A DNA stretch of 64,000 bases from assembly GCA_001179505.1 (NCBI GenBank), contig CDMY01000878.1:177993-241992 (forward strand), given 5' to 3'. This DNA comes from Vitrella brassicaformis. Its lineage: Eukaryota; Sar; Vitrellaceae. Shown in pieces: positions 20,963 through 32,310 of this stretch. Made by a program: the position numbers and the translations under genes. The notes beneath the pieces were generated by a model. That model was given only the letters and a program-made list of their open reading frames with translations, did no database searches and was not told where the DNA came from. Numbering within the stretch: position 1 is the stretch's first letter; the number at the start of each line of letters is the position of its first letter.

Positions 20963-22627
20963 ATGTCCAACAGCGTGTCGTGTGTCGACCTGCCTGTCGA
21001 TTTACTTTACGATCGACATCTCTTCGTGCAGGTGAGGTGCCGTGTGTGTGTGTCTGTGTGTGCGTGCGCCTCTGACCGGTTCCATGTGTCTGTCTGTCGA
21101 TACATACAAAGTGACTGTGGGGTTTTGACAACTGTCACGTCCCCTCCCGTCCCCACACTGCGTCCATTGCATGTCTGTCTCTCTGTGTCTGTCTGGCTCG
21201 TCTGTCTTCTGTGCATACATACTCATTGGTGTACTGTATTTATTGTGTGTGTATGTAAGTATGTAAGTATGTATGTATGTATGTCTGTATGTATCGGATC
21301 GATCTGTATGTCTGGCTCGTCTGTGCATACCGACCGAAGCCTAACACCTATATATCGCGTCCTCTCACTCACTCAGCTATCGGCTGTCCGTACGCTTCGT
21401 GTGCATTGCACTGTGCGGGTGGGCCATGCTTCGTCGGACAAAATCATGACCGATCTCATGCAGTGGCTGTCTCACGCATCGCTGCCTCCATTTTATATTG
21501 GTGGGTTTTGTACTCCCAGTTCCAGGTTTGTGTTGATTGTTCAGGCGAAGGGTCACTGAAGAGTGGCGAGAACTCGTGGGCAGTCTCTGTCAGGAACACA
21601 AAGACACGGCAGTAAGCGAGATAAGACGAGACAAGATGCACTCCAGTAGGACCTCGGCGGGCTCAGCGGTACGTACACTAAGCACACCCACACATGCATG
21701 CACGCATAGCTCTCGCGGACAGCTGGAAGTGCTCTTATTCAGGAGATGATTACATAGAGGCATTCAAGTACAAGAGACAATTCATGGGCAACCTGAAGCT
21801 TGTCGGTACGCATGGATAGTGCATATACACACACATGCATGGATTGCTGCTTGTGTATCGATGCGTGTCTCCGTGTATGCAGGCAATCTTCTGAACAAGC
21901 ACTTCCTAGCCAGCAACACCATCCTGTTTCGGTGCATCCACTCCTTTTGGGACCACGGCGAGGCTCAAATCGTAAGAAAACTGGGCCGTCATCCCGTCTC
22001 CTCCTGGCACTTATTCGCTTTTCTTCGTTCGTCCCCGTGTGTGCCGTGGGCCTGCAGGGCTGTGTACGTTCCTCATGACTATCGGGCCCTGACGTCGTCG
22101 TTCCCTTGCCCCGAAGGCGCGTCACCACGCCGACTTCTTTCCTTGCGATGTGGCCGTACGTGCATCCGACTCGCGCTTGTCTACCTCACCCTCTCCGCCG
22201 CCTTCATCATCCACCCCCCCCACCACCACCGGCCACTCCAACTGACGCCCTGGACGCCAAGCGGGAGACTGTCTGGAGGGAGAAGGACCTGCTGCTCGGC
22301 CCCCGCCTCCCTCTTCGGTCGCCATCACGGACTCCATCACCCCCCACACCGCTCGGCAGGTGGGAGAGAACGGGCCGCATCCGCCTGGCCCGCTCGGGCC
22401 ATTTCTTCCACCCTCGCTCGCCCTACACCTGCCCCACCCCCTTCAACAACGAGCGAGACGAGCCTCTCCCCTACTCCCCCATGGCGCAGACAAGGACGGC
22501 TGCGGCTGTCGGCGGTGTGGTGTCCAGGCCGAGTGGGTGCTGCGGGTGGCTGCAGTGGGTGCATGAATGGTGGCGGTGTTTCGTGAATTGGCTGAGGGGG
22601 TGCTTTCCTTGCTGCTGCTGCTGCTAG
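20963..22627 (+). pseudogene. Broken MIF4G-like (eIF4G middle-domain) gene
   Basis: Exon-like pieces are visible at 20963-21031, 21377-21500, ~21545-21614, 21743-21805, 21883-21971 and from 22058. Two of them, KYKRQFMGNLKLVG and LLNKHFLASNTILFRCIHSF, align with the helix pair FIGELFKLxML...IxxCxxxLL of MIF4G domains, and 22060-22089 encodes LCTFLMTIGP like the next helix (LCxLLxTIG). MIF4G is the helicase-binding scaffold of eIF4G and related mRNA factors. Phases do not match at several joins, and the last helix needs two compensating frame changes. The tail frame (~22240-22627) ends in a Cys run. Probably a decayed gene; a misread intact gene is possible. Confidence 0.4.
21481..21505. repeat. 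Dispersed duplicate, copy 1
   Basis: A 25-bp segment starting GCTGCCTCCATTTTATATTG is repeated exactly at 22935-22959. Weaker similarity extends over about 65 bp (21465-21530 versus 22920-22985). Confidence 0.8.
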
Positions 22628-23067
22628 GGAGGGAGGTGGGAGGGAGAGGGGTCAGTGTATGTGTGTGTGTGTGTGTGAGGTATAGGGGGGTATTTTCACA
22701 GTGAGGTGGCTTGGTGTTGTGGCGTTTGTGTCTGTGTACTCCAGAGGTTTTCTCGGTGTATACCCTTGTGTGTGCATTCAAGAGATGCGCATTTTGCCTG
22801 GAGTACGGTACAGATGGGACGATAGGACGATGTCTCAGTCAAGACAGCTGGCTGAGCCATCGATGATGGTCAGCTGTGCGGTGTGCATGAATACGACGTG
22901 CGTGCGTGGGGGAGGGATGCATGGCTGTCTTACTGCTGCCTCCATTTTATATTGGTGGGATGTGCACCCTCATTTCCAAGTGTGTTGCACGCATCGCATC
23001 ATGCCGTTCTCGCTGAAAGTTGACTTTAAGCAACAGTAGCGTGCAGAAACGCCATCAAGGCAGCACG
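22628..23067. other. No gene seen; holds duplicate copy 2
   Basis: 440 bp between the broken MIF4G-like gene and the end of the TH2-like gene. Begins with a GT microsatellite (22656-22677) and contains the second copy of the 25-bp duplicate at 22935-22959. Confidence 0.5.
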
Positions 23068-25220
23068 TCAAAACTCGTTGCCGAAAAGCATCACGCCAAT
23101 CTCATCCCAGCCGTCTGCAGCATAGATGGTCATCGGCGGCATGGACACCGGCGTCACGGTTGCAGCCTCTTGACCGCATTGGGCTATCATGGCTGCGCGC
23201 ACCAGCGGCTGCACATCGATGCCGTACAAAGATATCACCTGCACACACACACGCACACACGCACAAGTGGCCGTCGGTCATTCATGTGTGTTGTCTGTCG
23301 ATGCACTCTGCACCTTGTCGAGAGTGTTGTTCTTGTTGAGTGCGTCCTTGAGGACAATGCCGATGTCGGCCTCCAGCAACGCCAGCAAATCGGTCACGCT
23401 GTCGCCAATAAACACGCTCAGCCTCCCCTCTCGCCCCTTCTCCTCCCGCAGCCTCCGGAAGGCGCGGAGTTTGTCCACCGCCCCCGTCATGTGGCTGGAG
23501 ATCTCCCCAGTGGCTCTCTGGTCATCTTCGCGGAACGAAAAGGAGTTGCATGTGATGGGGAGGGAGAGGGGGGCACCACAGGCGTCTTGGAGGATGGTAT
23601 GGATCATGTCCTGCGACCAGCTGACAGAGATGATGCTCGCGGGGACGTCGTGGGAGAGAAGACCGCTCAGGACCTGAGAGGGACAGACAGGGGAGAATCA
23701 AGGGCGGAGTTGGGTTTGGTGTTGTCTGTGTGTGGGTACGTGTCTCTACCTCTCCACATGCATCTCTGACTTGCCACTTCTGCCGCAGTGACGTCTTGAC
23801 CATCCGACGGACGTCATCTGCGCCACACACAAACAAACAGCAACCGACAGGTGTTTAACAGCAAATCAGCAAATGAGCGTCGATGTCTACCTCTGGTGAA
23901 CCCCTGGAGAAGCCTCGCCTCCGACACGTCAGCCACAGCCGCCTTCTCAAACTCACCCAGCCCCCCCAGAAACGCCTCCAGTCCATTCATCCCATCACGC
24001 ACCTTCCCCTCCAGCAGCTCCCCAACTTTCCTCCGATACTTGTCGAAGAATGCGTCCTCGATCGCCCGCCACCTCTGGCGCACCTGGTCCGGGTCGCTGT
24101 GCACCTCGGCGGCCACCTCGTGCAGAAGTGGCGTGGTGTCCCTCTGGGTGCAGGTGCCGTCAAAATCGATGGCCACGAAGGAGAGGACACCCCTTTGGGC
24201 GAGGCCGGGGTGGCGTGAGGGTGACGCGGAGGGCGCGCAGGAGGGAGGGGGGAGTGCCTGCGCGTCGAAGAAGCCATACTCGAGGTCCATGGCGTTTCCG
24301 TAGTAGTACAGGAGGTTCCCACGCACGGCGTCTTCTCCGACCTGCCCTGACAGCGATAAGAGGGGGTCAGTATACCTGCACCAACCAACCGACACACGAC
24401 ATGAAGAGAGCGTCACTTCTCCCTCCCTCCCTCCCTCCCTCCCTTCGTGTGCTACCTGTCCAGCAGCTCTTCAACACGCGCGGCATCCTGCGCAAACTCG
24501 GCAGAACTGTAGGTCGCCAGCCACTCGTTGTATCGATGCCCGGCCATCCCCTCCTCCCCGACGCCTTCCCTCAGCGCCTTGCCAATGAAGGCGTACAGCG
24601 ACATGCAGGGCGCCATGGAAGCCAGCACCATTGCCGTGGTGGTCCATTGGTCGGCTCCGACGTCCCTGAGGAAGCTGGTGTAGCGGACGGTGGCCTCATT
24701 GGGCGTGAATGTCGACGTGTCGATGGCCCACTCTGTGCTGGACTGGTGCAGTGTCAGCTCGCTCAGTACGCCGCCGATGAGCGCGTTGAACGCCCGGATG
24801 CCCTCGACATCGCCAGGCGGACACTTGCAGAGGGCATGCGCATACGCCTGAATGAGAAAACACGACCCCGCGTGTGGAACACCCACGCACATCTCCTTCC
24901 CCCGTGTGTGCCTGTTGGTTGACCTTTGCAAAGATTTCGAGGAAGAATGCGTCCTGCCTCATGAACTCCACATAGCTCTCCCTCGCCAGCACAGACGCGC
25001 CCAGCCTCAGCACCCAGGGGTGGTAAAGCGACTTGAGCGCTCGTCGCCGACACTTCTGCCACAGCCACTGCGACGTCCGCGGCCTCTTTTGTGGCAGTGC
25101 GTGTGTCGGCGGCCCTCCATTCATCGTCAGTGCGCTGGTGTTGAAACGTCGTAGATGCTGCAGTAGCAAAATGGAAGATCCAAGCACCAGGGGTGATGAG
25201 TAAGGCCTCAATGAGACCAT
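23068..25220 (-). CDS. TH2: TH2-type bifunctional TenA / HAD phosphatase (thiamin salvage and thiamin monophosphate phosphatase)
   Basis: Six exons (25220-24924, 24847-24456, 24375-23891, 23817-23750, 23673-23314, 23238-23068) join in phase to 590 aa, close to the ~617 aa of plant TH2. The N-terminal ~35 residues are Ser/Leu/Arg-rich and could be an organelle presequence. TenA domain (~50-230): SLYHPWVLRLG, QDAFFLEIFAK, and PCMSLYAFIGKAL with the Cys of the TenA active site. HAD domain (~250-590): AIDFDGTCTQRDTT (DxDGT nucleophile motif) and VFIGDSVTDLLAL (motif IV). In plants the fused enzyme hydrolyses thiamin monophosphate and salvages pyrimidine breakdown products. Start chosen at 25220, which leaves 105 bp to the divergent RPAC2 gene; an upstream in-frame ATG at 25385 would overlap it. 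Confidence 0.9.
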
Positions 25221-25325
25221 CAACGGCCGAAAATGCCAGGGATATTGAAGCAGGTGCGAGCTTGAGCTCGCAGGGATGGACTCGGCGACCAGTGGCTCGG
25301 CGAAATGGCGCAGCCACGCGCAGAG
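25221..25325. promoter_or_regulatory. Putative bidirectional promoter
   Basis: 105 bp between the divergent starts of the TH2-like and RPAC2 genes. No AGATCT and no TATA box seen. Confidence 0.35.
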
Positions 25326-25840
25326 ATGGACATCCCAGACGATGTAAGCGGCATGAAAGAACAAGATACGAAGGGGTGGACTCATCGACTCACTGCCTGT
25401 CTATGTGATCTGTGTGGATCAGCTTGGCGACGACCAGACGTGCGCCACGTTTCAGTTTGTGAACGAGGACCACACGCTCGGCAACGTCGTCCGATACATG
25501 CTCATGAAGAAGTGCGCCGATAGATGTGCAGAAACCAATCCTCCCAATCTCTTTTGTGTGTGTGTGCAGCCCCGACATCGAGTTCGCAGGGTACTCGGTG
25601 CCTCACCCAACCGAGAACATCATGAACCTGCGTGTGCAGACGACCGAGCGGCCGGCGTCCTCTGTGCTGGCCGAGTCACTGACCAACCTGATGGCGGTGT
25701 GTCTGCACGTCAAGCGCACCTACAGGAAGGCACTGAGGATACACAGCAAATACCAGCAGCAGCAGCAGCAGCAGGAGGGGGAGGGTGGGGGTGCGTCTGC
25801 TGCTGCTGCCGCTGCTGCGGGGGGAGGGAGCAGTTCTTAG
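25326..25840 (+). CDS. RPAC2: DNA-directed RNA polymerases I and III subunit RPAC2
   Basis: Three exons (25326-25343, 25423-25511, 25570-25840) join in phase to 125 aa, the normal length of RPAC2 (yeast RPC19, human POLR1D). It pairs with RPAC1 to form the alpha-like assembly platform of RNA polymerases I and III in the nucleus. Signature sequences are CATFQFVNEDHTLGNVVRYM and, across the second splice, NPDIEFAGYSVPHPTEN, both diagnostic of the subfamily. The first exon supplies only six residues, chosen because GAT|GTAAGC is a strong donor and no ATG lies in frame upstream of exon 2. The C-terminus ends in a CAG-encoded Gln run and a Gly/Ala-rich tail not typical of the family. Confidence 0.95.
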
Positions 25841-26245
25841 CGGGAAGGTGGCTGTCGATTGTTTCCATCGTGAATGCAACACGCAGCCAGGCGGACAGAC
25901 CAGCTCCATTGGATCTGCCCGCGTGCCTGCATGGCGCATGCATGAGCAAGGGAGCAACTGATGCCGGCAAACACCAACCTTTTGAGTGCGAGTGGGCGCT
26001 TTCGGTCTGTTTGTTGAGTAAGGAGGGATGGCTGTAAGTCGTGACGACTGTGACAGTCGTGTCCGTGTGTCTGTCTGAGTATGCGTATCGCCGTCAACAC
26101 CTGCTATCGACAAGTACGTCAGAAACAGCCAATCTGCACCCCGCGTCCACACCACTCACTGCACATACGGAAACATCCATCCACCCATCCATCCATCCGA
26201 TTAGGCACCTTCACCCACACACCACTGGTCTGTCTATCTGGCTGT
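25841..26245. other. No gene seen; convergent 3' region
   Basis: 405 bp between the stops of RPAC2 and BBS5. ATCC repeats near 26175-26200; no coding-like frame. Confidence 0.5.
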
Positions 26246-28283
26246 CTAAATGACGCTCCAGAGACTGTCGACCGTGGCCCCCTCCCTCAGCTCCTCTATC
26301 GCCAAACCCAACTCGGGACTGAACACCGGCTCCCTGCAAGTCAGTCGTCACACGCCACATGGTTGACACACACGTGTTTCGACGTAAGCAGAATGGTTGG
26401 TTGCTGACTCACTTGGCCTCTGCCGCTTTCTGCCCTTCGGCGTAGTACAGCAGGGAGGGCTCCACATCCTCACCCGGCACTATCTGACCCGTGCATACAA
26501 CTCCCACGTGTGGAGTGGATATACCTGTCTGTCTGTCTGTCTGTCTGGCGTTGTGTTGTGTTGTCAGCCGGTCGCCTACCTTACCTGCACATCGTCCTCT
26601 AAGTTGGGCATCTTCGGGCCGGTGGGGCCACTCTGACACAGCCAATACACAAACGAAGAGTGCAGTGGGCTGGGCTTGCTGTCCGTGTGTCTGTCTGTGT
26701 GCCTGTCTGTCTGCCTTTGTGTCAGTCACCTTCTCCTCTATCGAGTACTCAACGCCAAACACAGGGGTCTGCGAAAATACTGAATGGATGAACCATTACA
26801 GCGAACCAAGCGGTGGCAAAGTGAGCGAGAGAGAGAGGGTGCCCTCTCTCCGTGTGTGTGGTCACCTTTGTGCAGGTTGCTGATCTGCTTGTGCAGCTGG
26901 GCGAGCAGCTCTTGTGGGTCGGCGCGGAAACCCAGAATGTACCCCCCACTCGCCTGCCGCCCCAACACCCTCACACAGTGACATGACGCATCTGCTGCCT
27001 CCTCTTCACTTCCGCTTTCCTACTTGTGTGGTTTCGATGACCAGCGCCTCGCCGAACTTGGAGTTGCGCACAGAAATCGACTTCTGCTCAACGTACACGC
27101 GCGCAGATGCATATACTATGGCTGCACTCTCCTCCCCATGTAGTACCATCTGCAGATAAGGGACGGATACGTTGAAGTTCTCGGCGAGGTTGGCAAACCA
27201 GACCACGCGCACCTGAGCAGGCCGACCGACAGTATGCCCATTATGTGCTTCCGTGAGTACAGACGTCATGCACTAGCTACGTTTGAGATGCAGAAGGTGC
27301 CGAGGTTGCCCTGGTCGGACGAGAGATTCCAAATGCCCGTCACCTGCAGTGCAGGCAAAGAGATACATACACAGATGATGGGGGATCCTGGGTACATACG
27401 TCAATGCACTCGACAGCTCGTCCGTCCTTGCCGCTCTGACCTTGTCATATAGGTGTTCGAGCGGCAGCATCACCAACTCCCTGTCCTGAATTATCGCACC
27501 CCTGACATACCCACACATACCACACGCACATCCATCACAACAGACAGACCCTCATGGCAAGGCAGTCACCTCAACTTCAGGTCCCGGTACAGCCGCGATG
27601 TTTCATACGCCCTGAAAGAGCAGCAGCACACACACCACACACACAGGCAGGCACGCAGTGGCATTCACAGCTCTGCAGCGAGGTCAGATCTCCCTCCTCG
27701 GTCCGCCCACCTGTGCACGGCGAGTATGGTGGTGAATAGCCTCGGCGAGTTGCGGACGAGGGACGTGAAGATGAACTCGAATCGCGTGCCGCTGTGCTTG
27801 GTCATCAGGAACAGCGCCTGTGTCGGGCCCTTGAGCTTTGACACCACCTGACGTACACAAGCGAAACAAGCGTTTCTGTGGGAGGTGCGGGGACGATCAT
27901 TCATTCATTCATTCATTGATTCATTTGTTCACCGTCAGACCTGCCTGATGTTGACCGATGTGATGCAGTTGAGGCCGATGGAGAGGTTGGTGCGCAGGTT
28001 CTTGGCTGCCGTCCATATCACACGCAGATTGGTCACCAGCATCATGCCCCTCTCGCCATTGTTGCCCTGAACGAAGGAACAAACCAACAGATGACCACAC
28101 GCATCCATGGACGCGTCCATTGTCGATGCGCCCATTGCTCTCTAAGGTTCTCTGTGGCACCTTTGTGTCCTCGATGGCGTTCATGGAGTCGATTTGTGTT
28201 TCTCCCGCCCTGAGCCTCAGCAGCTGCGGAGGCTGGTCAAACTTGATCTCACGGTCTTGCCACACGCACAACTCCTCCATCAT
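26246..28283 (-). CDS. BBS5: Bardet-Biedl syndrome 5 protein (BBSome subunit)
   Basis: Thirteen exons (28283-28161, 28066-27941, 27847-27711, 27611-27570, 27501-27441, 27343-27281, 27212-27147, 27083-27024, 26953-26866, 26779-26730, 26632-26585, 26483-26413, 26333-26246) join in phase to 340 aa, against 341 aa for human BBS5. BBS5 has two PH-like domains that bind phosphoinositides and is part of the BBSome, the coat that moves membrane proteins in cilia. Matches to family signatures include SIEDTK-like [79 protein letters not shown] and [15 protein letters not shown] at the C-terminus. It implies that the organism builds cilia or flagella. Exons are as short as 42 nt. Confidence 0.97.
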
Positions 28284-29782
28284 CGGTCCTTTTTTCGCAC
28301 CGTCCCTTCAGGTTCCCAATCGCGATCGAAAGCTCGCTGAGATGAAGGATTTCTCTCATTCCCCAAGCGCATTGCAGTGCAGATTGAAGAAGTCTCACAG
28401 CAGTCATGCTCACGGTCTTGGCACAGTTCGTCCCGTCGCTCTTTTCTACGTTTGCAGGTCACTTCCTCACCATGAGTGAAGGCCCCTGCTCAAAGCAGTC
28501 ACCCGCGTGTATGAAGGTGGAGGTCACGTATGTGAGAAAGTGACACAGCACGTACAAAAAGAAGAGGAAAAAGATACTTATGTCACACCGCCCCACACGA
28601 CAAGGGCAGGTGTGACATTATTGTCACGTCTGTGACCCACTCACCCGGATGCATGGAAATTAAACTATAAAAGATATATACAATTCATGCCATGCCACCC
28701 ACGGGCAAGGCCTTGCAAAACAGAAGGTGATTCTCTCTGCTCTACACAAGAAAAACTCAGCTCTCTCCAGACGGACAGACAGACAGACAGGCAGGCAGAT
28801 AGACCTATGGGCAGGGAGGGCACTAAGTATGAGGCAGGTGACCCTCTGAGAGCGCCCCCAGAGCACCGGACAGACAGCCCAAAGCCAGACACCGGCACTC
28901 ACAAACATGACAGGGAACCAGCTAAATGTACGGACGGACCTACTAGCTTCTTACGCCATCCATTCATCAATTTGTCGCGTCGACGTACACCGATGAATTC
29001 ATCGCCACAGACGTGCACGCATCACTTCATAGCAAAACAGCATCGCTACGTGCCAGACACACTCTCTCTGTGTGCTTTCTAGAGGCCATTCAGCTGTCTC
29101 TGGTTCGAAAAAGACAGACAGACAGACAGACAGTCAGACAGACGTGCAAGCGGTCACTAAGTGCAAGACAGACACCGCGCTCTCTCTGCACTCAAACCGA
29201 TACATATATACATGGACACACACACACACTCACTTTCAGTACGTGTGCTTTCTAAAGGCCATGCAACTCTCTCCAGCTCCAAAAGTCATGAGACCGACCG
29301 ACCGACCGACCGACAGACAAACAAACAAACAAACAAACAAACAGGCAGACAGACAGACAGATGAGCAAGAGGCCACCACAAAGTTCGATACTCGCCATAT
29401 CTGGGTGAGATCGATCGCCAGACAGCTCAAGGGGGAAATGAACACACGAGACACTCACACCCACCCATATATACACCTCAAGGCAGCGAAGTGTACGGGC
29501 CTACTTACGTACCACATCCATGAATGCATCAACATGTTGATCAATTCTCCTTTGAGGTCGCGAAATTCGTTGTTTCGCCGACTCAAAGCGCTCGATGGAT
29601 AGAAAAACAGCAACAGAAATTCATGTACGCTCACTCGCGGATGAGCACACGAGAGAAAAAGAGAGAGGCCGAGAAAGGAAAATACAGTGCCAAGAGAAGC
29701 ACTGTCAGTGATGGCCCTCCATGAAACAAATGGGACTCCCATCCAGGACAAACAAAGCGAAAGCAGCCTGGCCGCTCGCTCA
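28284..29782. other. 1.5-kb repeat-rich stretch without a gene
   Basis: Upstream of BBS5 and downstream of the next minus-strand gene. AT-richer than its surroundings near 28540-28690. Dominated by CAGA-type repeats (28770-28800, 29112-29142, 29292-29362). A ~43-bp segment at 29071-29113 is repeated with changes at 29244-29285 (spacing 173 bp), a diverged tandem duplication. Confidence 0.55.
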
Positions 29783-31541
29783 TTAGTGTGGCGGCTCCAC
29801 GCTTCCCCTGGGCGCCTTGGCAGTGATCTGCTCGCAGGTTTTCTCAACCGAGGGGTCCAGGTGGGAGGAGAAGCTGCCGGGGATGTATATGGCCACACTG
29901 TGTCGGCGGCGGTCCGCAGCCAGCGACTGACCCAATGGACCGTTGGAGATGCGGCCAAGTGCAAGACCTCTCTCGCCCAGGAAGGCTGGCTCCAGATTCT
30001 ATCCATGTGCACACACATGAGTGTATGGCTGTTCAAGTGTACGCGCATTTCGTGCACGACTTACGTAGACGTCCATTGAGAAGCCGAAGCCGCCTCCCTT
30101 CCGCCCGGGGCCGTAGGACTTGGACTCATCAATCGCGGGCTCGGCCGTCACATAGGGGATGCTGATATGCGAGCCAATTCGACAGACAGGTGACACATAT
30201 TCACACACATACATAGAGAGAGTGCATGCCCGCCCGCCCTTGGCTTCTGACTGACCGCATGGTTTGGAACTCATTGCCCTGTGAGTCTTGTGCAAAGCAG
30301 GCATAGAGGCCCGACCACCTGCATACACAAGACATGTGGCCTGTTGGAGGTGTTCTCGTAGGAATGCTCTTGTCTTACACGAACGAGCCAAAAGGCAGCT
30401 CTTGGAAGCGATCTGCAGACTTGCCCTGGTTCGGAAGGCCGTGGGGGTTGAGAATGGTGAGGAAAATGTAAACGGAGTCACAGCGGTCATTCGTGACCTG
30501 AACAAGGCACAGCAGGCATAACCAAAAAGAAGATACACATATGAAGGCCCCTCTCGCAATTCCCTCTCGCGTTTGCATCGTGGTATGTCACTGACGGGAA
30601 CGAGGTTGCGCCAGGGATGGTACCGCTGCACGTCTATGGATCGAATCTATGCACACACCCACACAGAGAGGACAGAGAGACAGAACACTGCACACAGGGC
30701 TCATGCGCCTCCGGATGAAGCTGACGTACCTCGTAATCGACAGTGCTGTCTAGGGCATCATACGATAGTCGCACTCGTCGGTATCGAGGTCGCAGAAACA
30801 CCAGCGCCCATCGGCAGTCTGGTCGCAGTGACCATCGTTCGTTTTGTAACTCTGGGGATATTTGTTGTTGTTTATCTGCAGCAAAAACAAGCCAGTAACA
30901 GAGAAGGGGGAGCTGTCTGTGTCTGTATATGTGTTATGTCTGAGTGCAGGTCAGTCCTTATGCTGCGTGAGACGAAGCGCAGCTGTCACTGTGGTCGTGC
31001 CCCCACGTACCATGAAGAGTCCGTACTCCTCACGGAAGAAGTCCACTGCCAACACACACATGGTCATACGAACAAACCTCCCTCACTCCTTTCTTGTGCG
31101 TACCAGCGATCTGGCGGAACTCAAATGTGTTCTCCTTGGTTGTCTCATCCTGCGGATTGTCCAAGTTCTCGGGCTGCACGCGCAGCACCCCACATAGTGC
31201 AGCATAGCAAAATACTCCACAATGCGCAGACCCTGACTGCGGTGTGTACCTTGAGCTCCAGGTCTCTGGAGATGTGGATGAGGGTCTCGTACACCCTATG
31301 TGGGTCGCAAGCAGCTGGGTCGAAGAACTCAACGCCACCCGTCAGCTCTCTCTTTGCGGACAACAGTCCTCTTGACGTCGAGTTGGAGGCTGAAACGAGC
31401 GCAGACGAGCACATGCATAGAAAGCGTTGATGCAAAGGCCAAGTGCGTCATCTACTGGTCCACACCTGTCTGCGCGAAGGCGCAGTGTGCTGGGACCACA
31501 GCCAGCGTCAGCACCACCAGCACCTTGAGCGACATTGTCAT
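29783..31541 (-). CDS. Predicted secreted protein, one apparent frameshift
   Basis: Ten exons (31541-31466, 31389-31250, 31173-31104, 31045-31011, 30875-30730, 30646-30596, 30497-30379, 30318-30256, 30161-30065, 29998-29783), ~337 aa. The N-terminus KVLVVLTLAVVPAHCAFAQT is a clear signal peptide. No family recognised; the mature chain is mixed alpha/beta with a Cys cluster (HCDQTADGRWCFCD in exon 5). Both ends of exon 5 are phase 0, yet its 146 nt is not a multiple of three. The frame is coding-like up to about 30752 and continues one base out of register (DALDSTVDYE), so one base appears to be missing. Likely extracellular or endomembrane; function unknown. Confidence 0.62.
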
Positions 31542-31797
31542 CGGATCAGCCAAATAGGACAACGAACGCAAAGCGGAGTCGAGCAGAAGTAATCCAGAGA
31601 ATTAGCAGCGGCCTACCGACTTTCAACCTGTACGCAACGGCGATGTACTTGACTGAAACTGGCCACCGGGCGGGATCCTCGCCGCTAAGCCCGCAAAGAG
31701 AGGAAGAGAGAGAGAAGGGAGGAAGCTTGTGCTTGTGCTGTCTTTTCCTTCTTGTGGCTGCAGGTGAAGCAAAGCACGGTCTACGCGTGAAGTCAAG
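31542..31797. promoter_or_regulatory. Putative bidirectional promoter
   Basis: 256 bp between divergent starts at 31541 and 31798; no specific motif identified. Confidence 0.3.
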
Positions 31798-32310
31798 ATG
31801 GGTCAGCAGACTTCCAGATCTCGTGGTGCTCATCAGCCCGTCAGCAACATCATCCGTGTGCGAGTCACTCATGATGGCAGAAGAGGCGGCGAGAAAAGTA
31901 AGCTGTCACTTCCCTTTCCCCTGGCTGCACGTCTGACACACTGCACATGTGGATCTGTGTTGCGTTCAGTGAGCATCGTCGGCAGCCGTGGTCGTGGCCG
32001 CGGTCACCTGCTGAAACCTCTGCTCGTGGAGCCGCGCAGCCCCGGTGAGCGGGCGACTCGCGGCATCGAGATCGAGATGGCAGATGCGTCAACGTGGCGG
32101 CGAAAAAGGAAAGGCGCCATCACAGACACATCAGGGGAGGAAGAGACCACTGCACTGACCGGTGAGAGCGAGCGAGCAAGATCACGCAGCGAGGCATGTG
32201 CACAGGTCCTCACGTCTTGTCTGTGTATCTGTGTGTCTGTGTGTCTGTGTGTGTGTTTTGGGTCGTGACAGCATGATGGCGTCAGGAGCAGTGTAGCCTT
32301 TACTGCGTAG
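31798..32310 (+). CDS. Small basic protein with possible N-myristoylation signal
   Basis: Exons 31798-31897, 31970-32205 and 32272-32310 join in phase to 124 aa. The N-terminus MGQQTSRS has Gly2 and Ser6, fitting the N-myristoyltransferase consensus MGxxxS/T. The remainder is Arg/Gly-rich (GSRGRGRGH) with an acidic patch (SGEEETTAL). No known domain. Intron 2 is a GT microsatellite. The last exon is short and could be wrong; the first two exons look sound. If myristoylated, the product would sit on a membrane; this is inference from eight residues. Confidence 0.45.

Noticed and set aside
22656-22677. Regular short repeats considered as a CRISPR-like array (here and at 39205, 61775, 63578)
   Set aside because: They are dinucleotide or tetranucleotide microsatellites with no unique spacers, in a eukaryotic genome.
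29524-30057. Alternative minus-strand frame across the last exon of the secreted protein gene
   Set aside because: Arg/Ser/Trp-rich shadow frame; the frame starting NLEPAFLGERGL joins in phase with the upstream exon.
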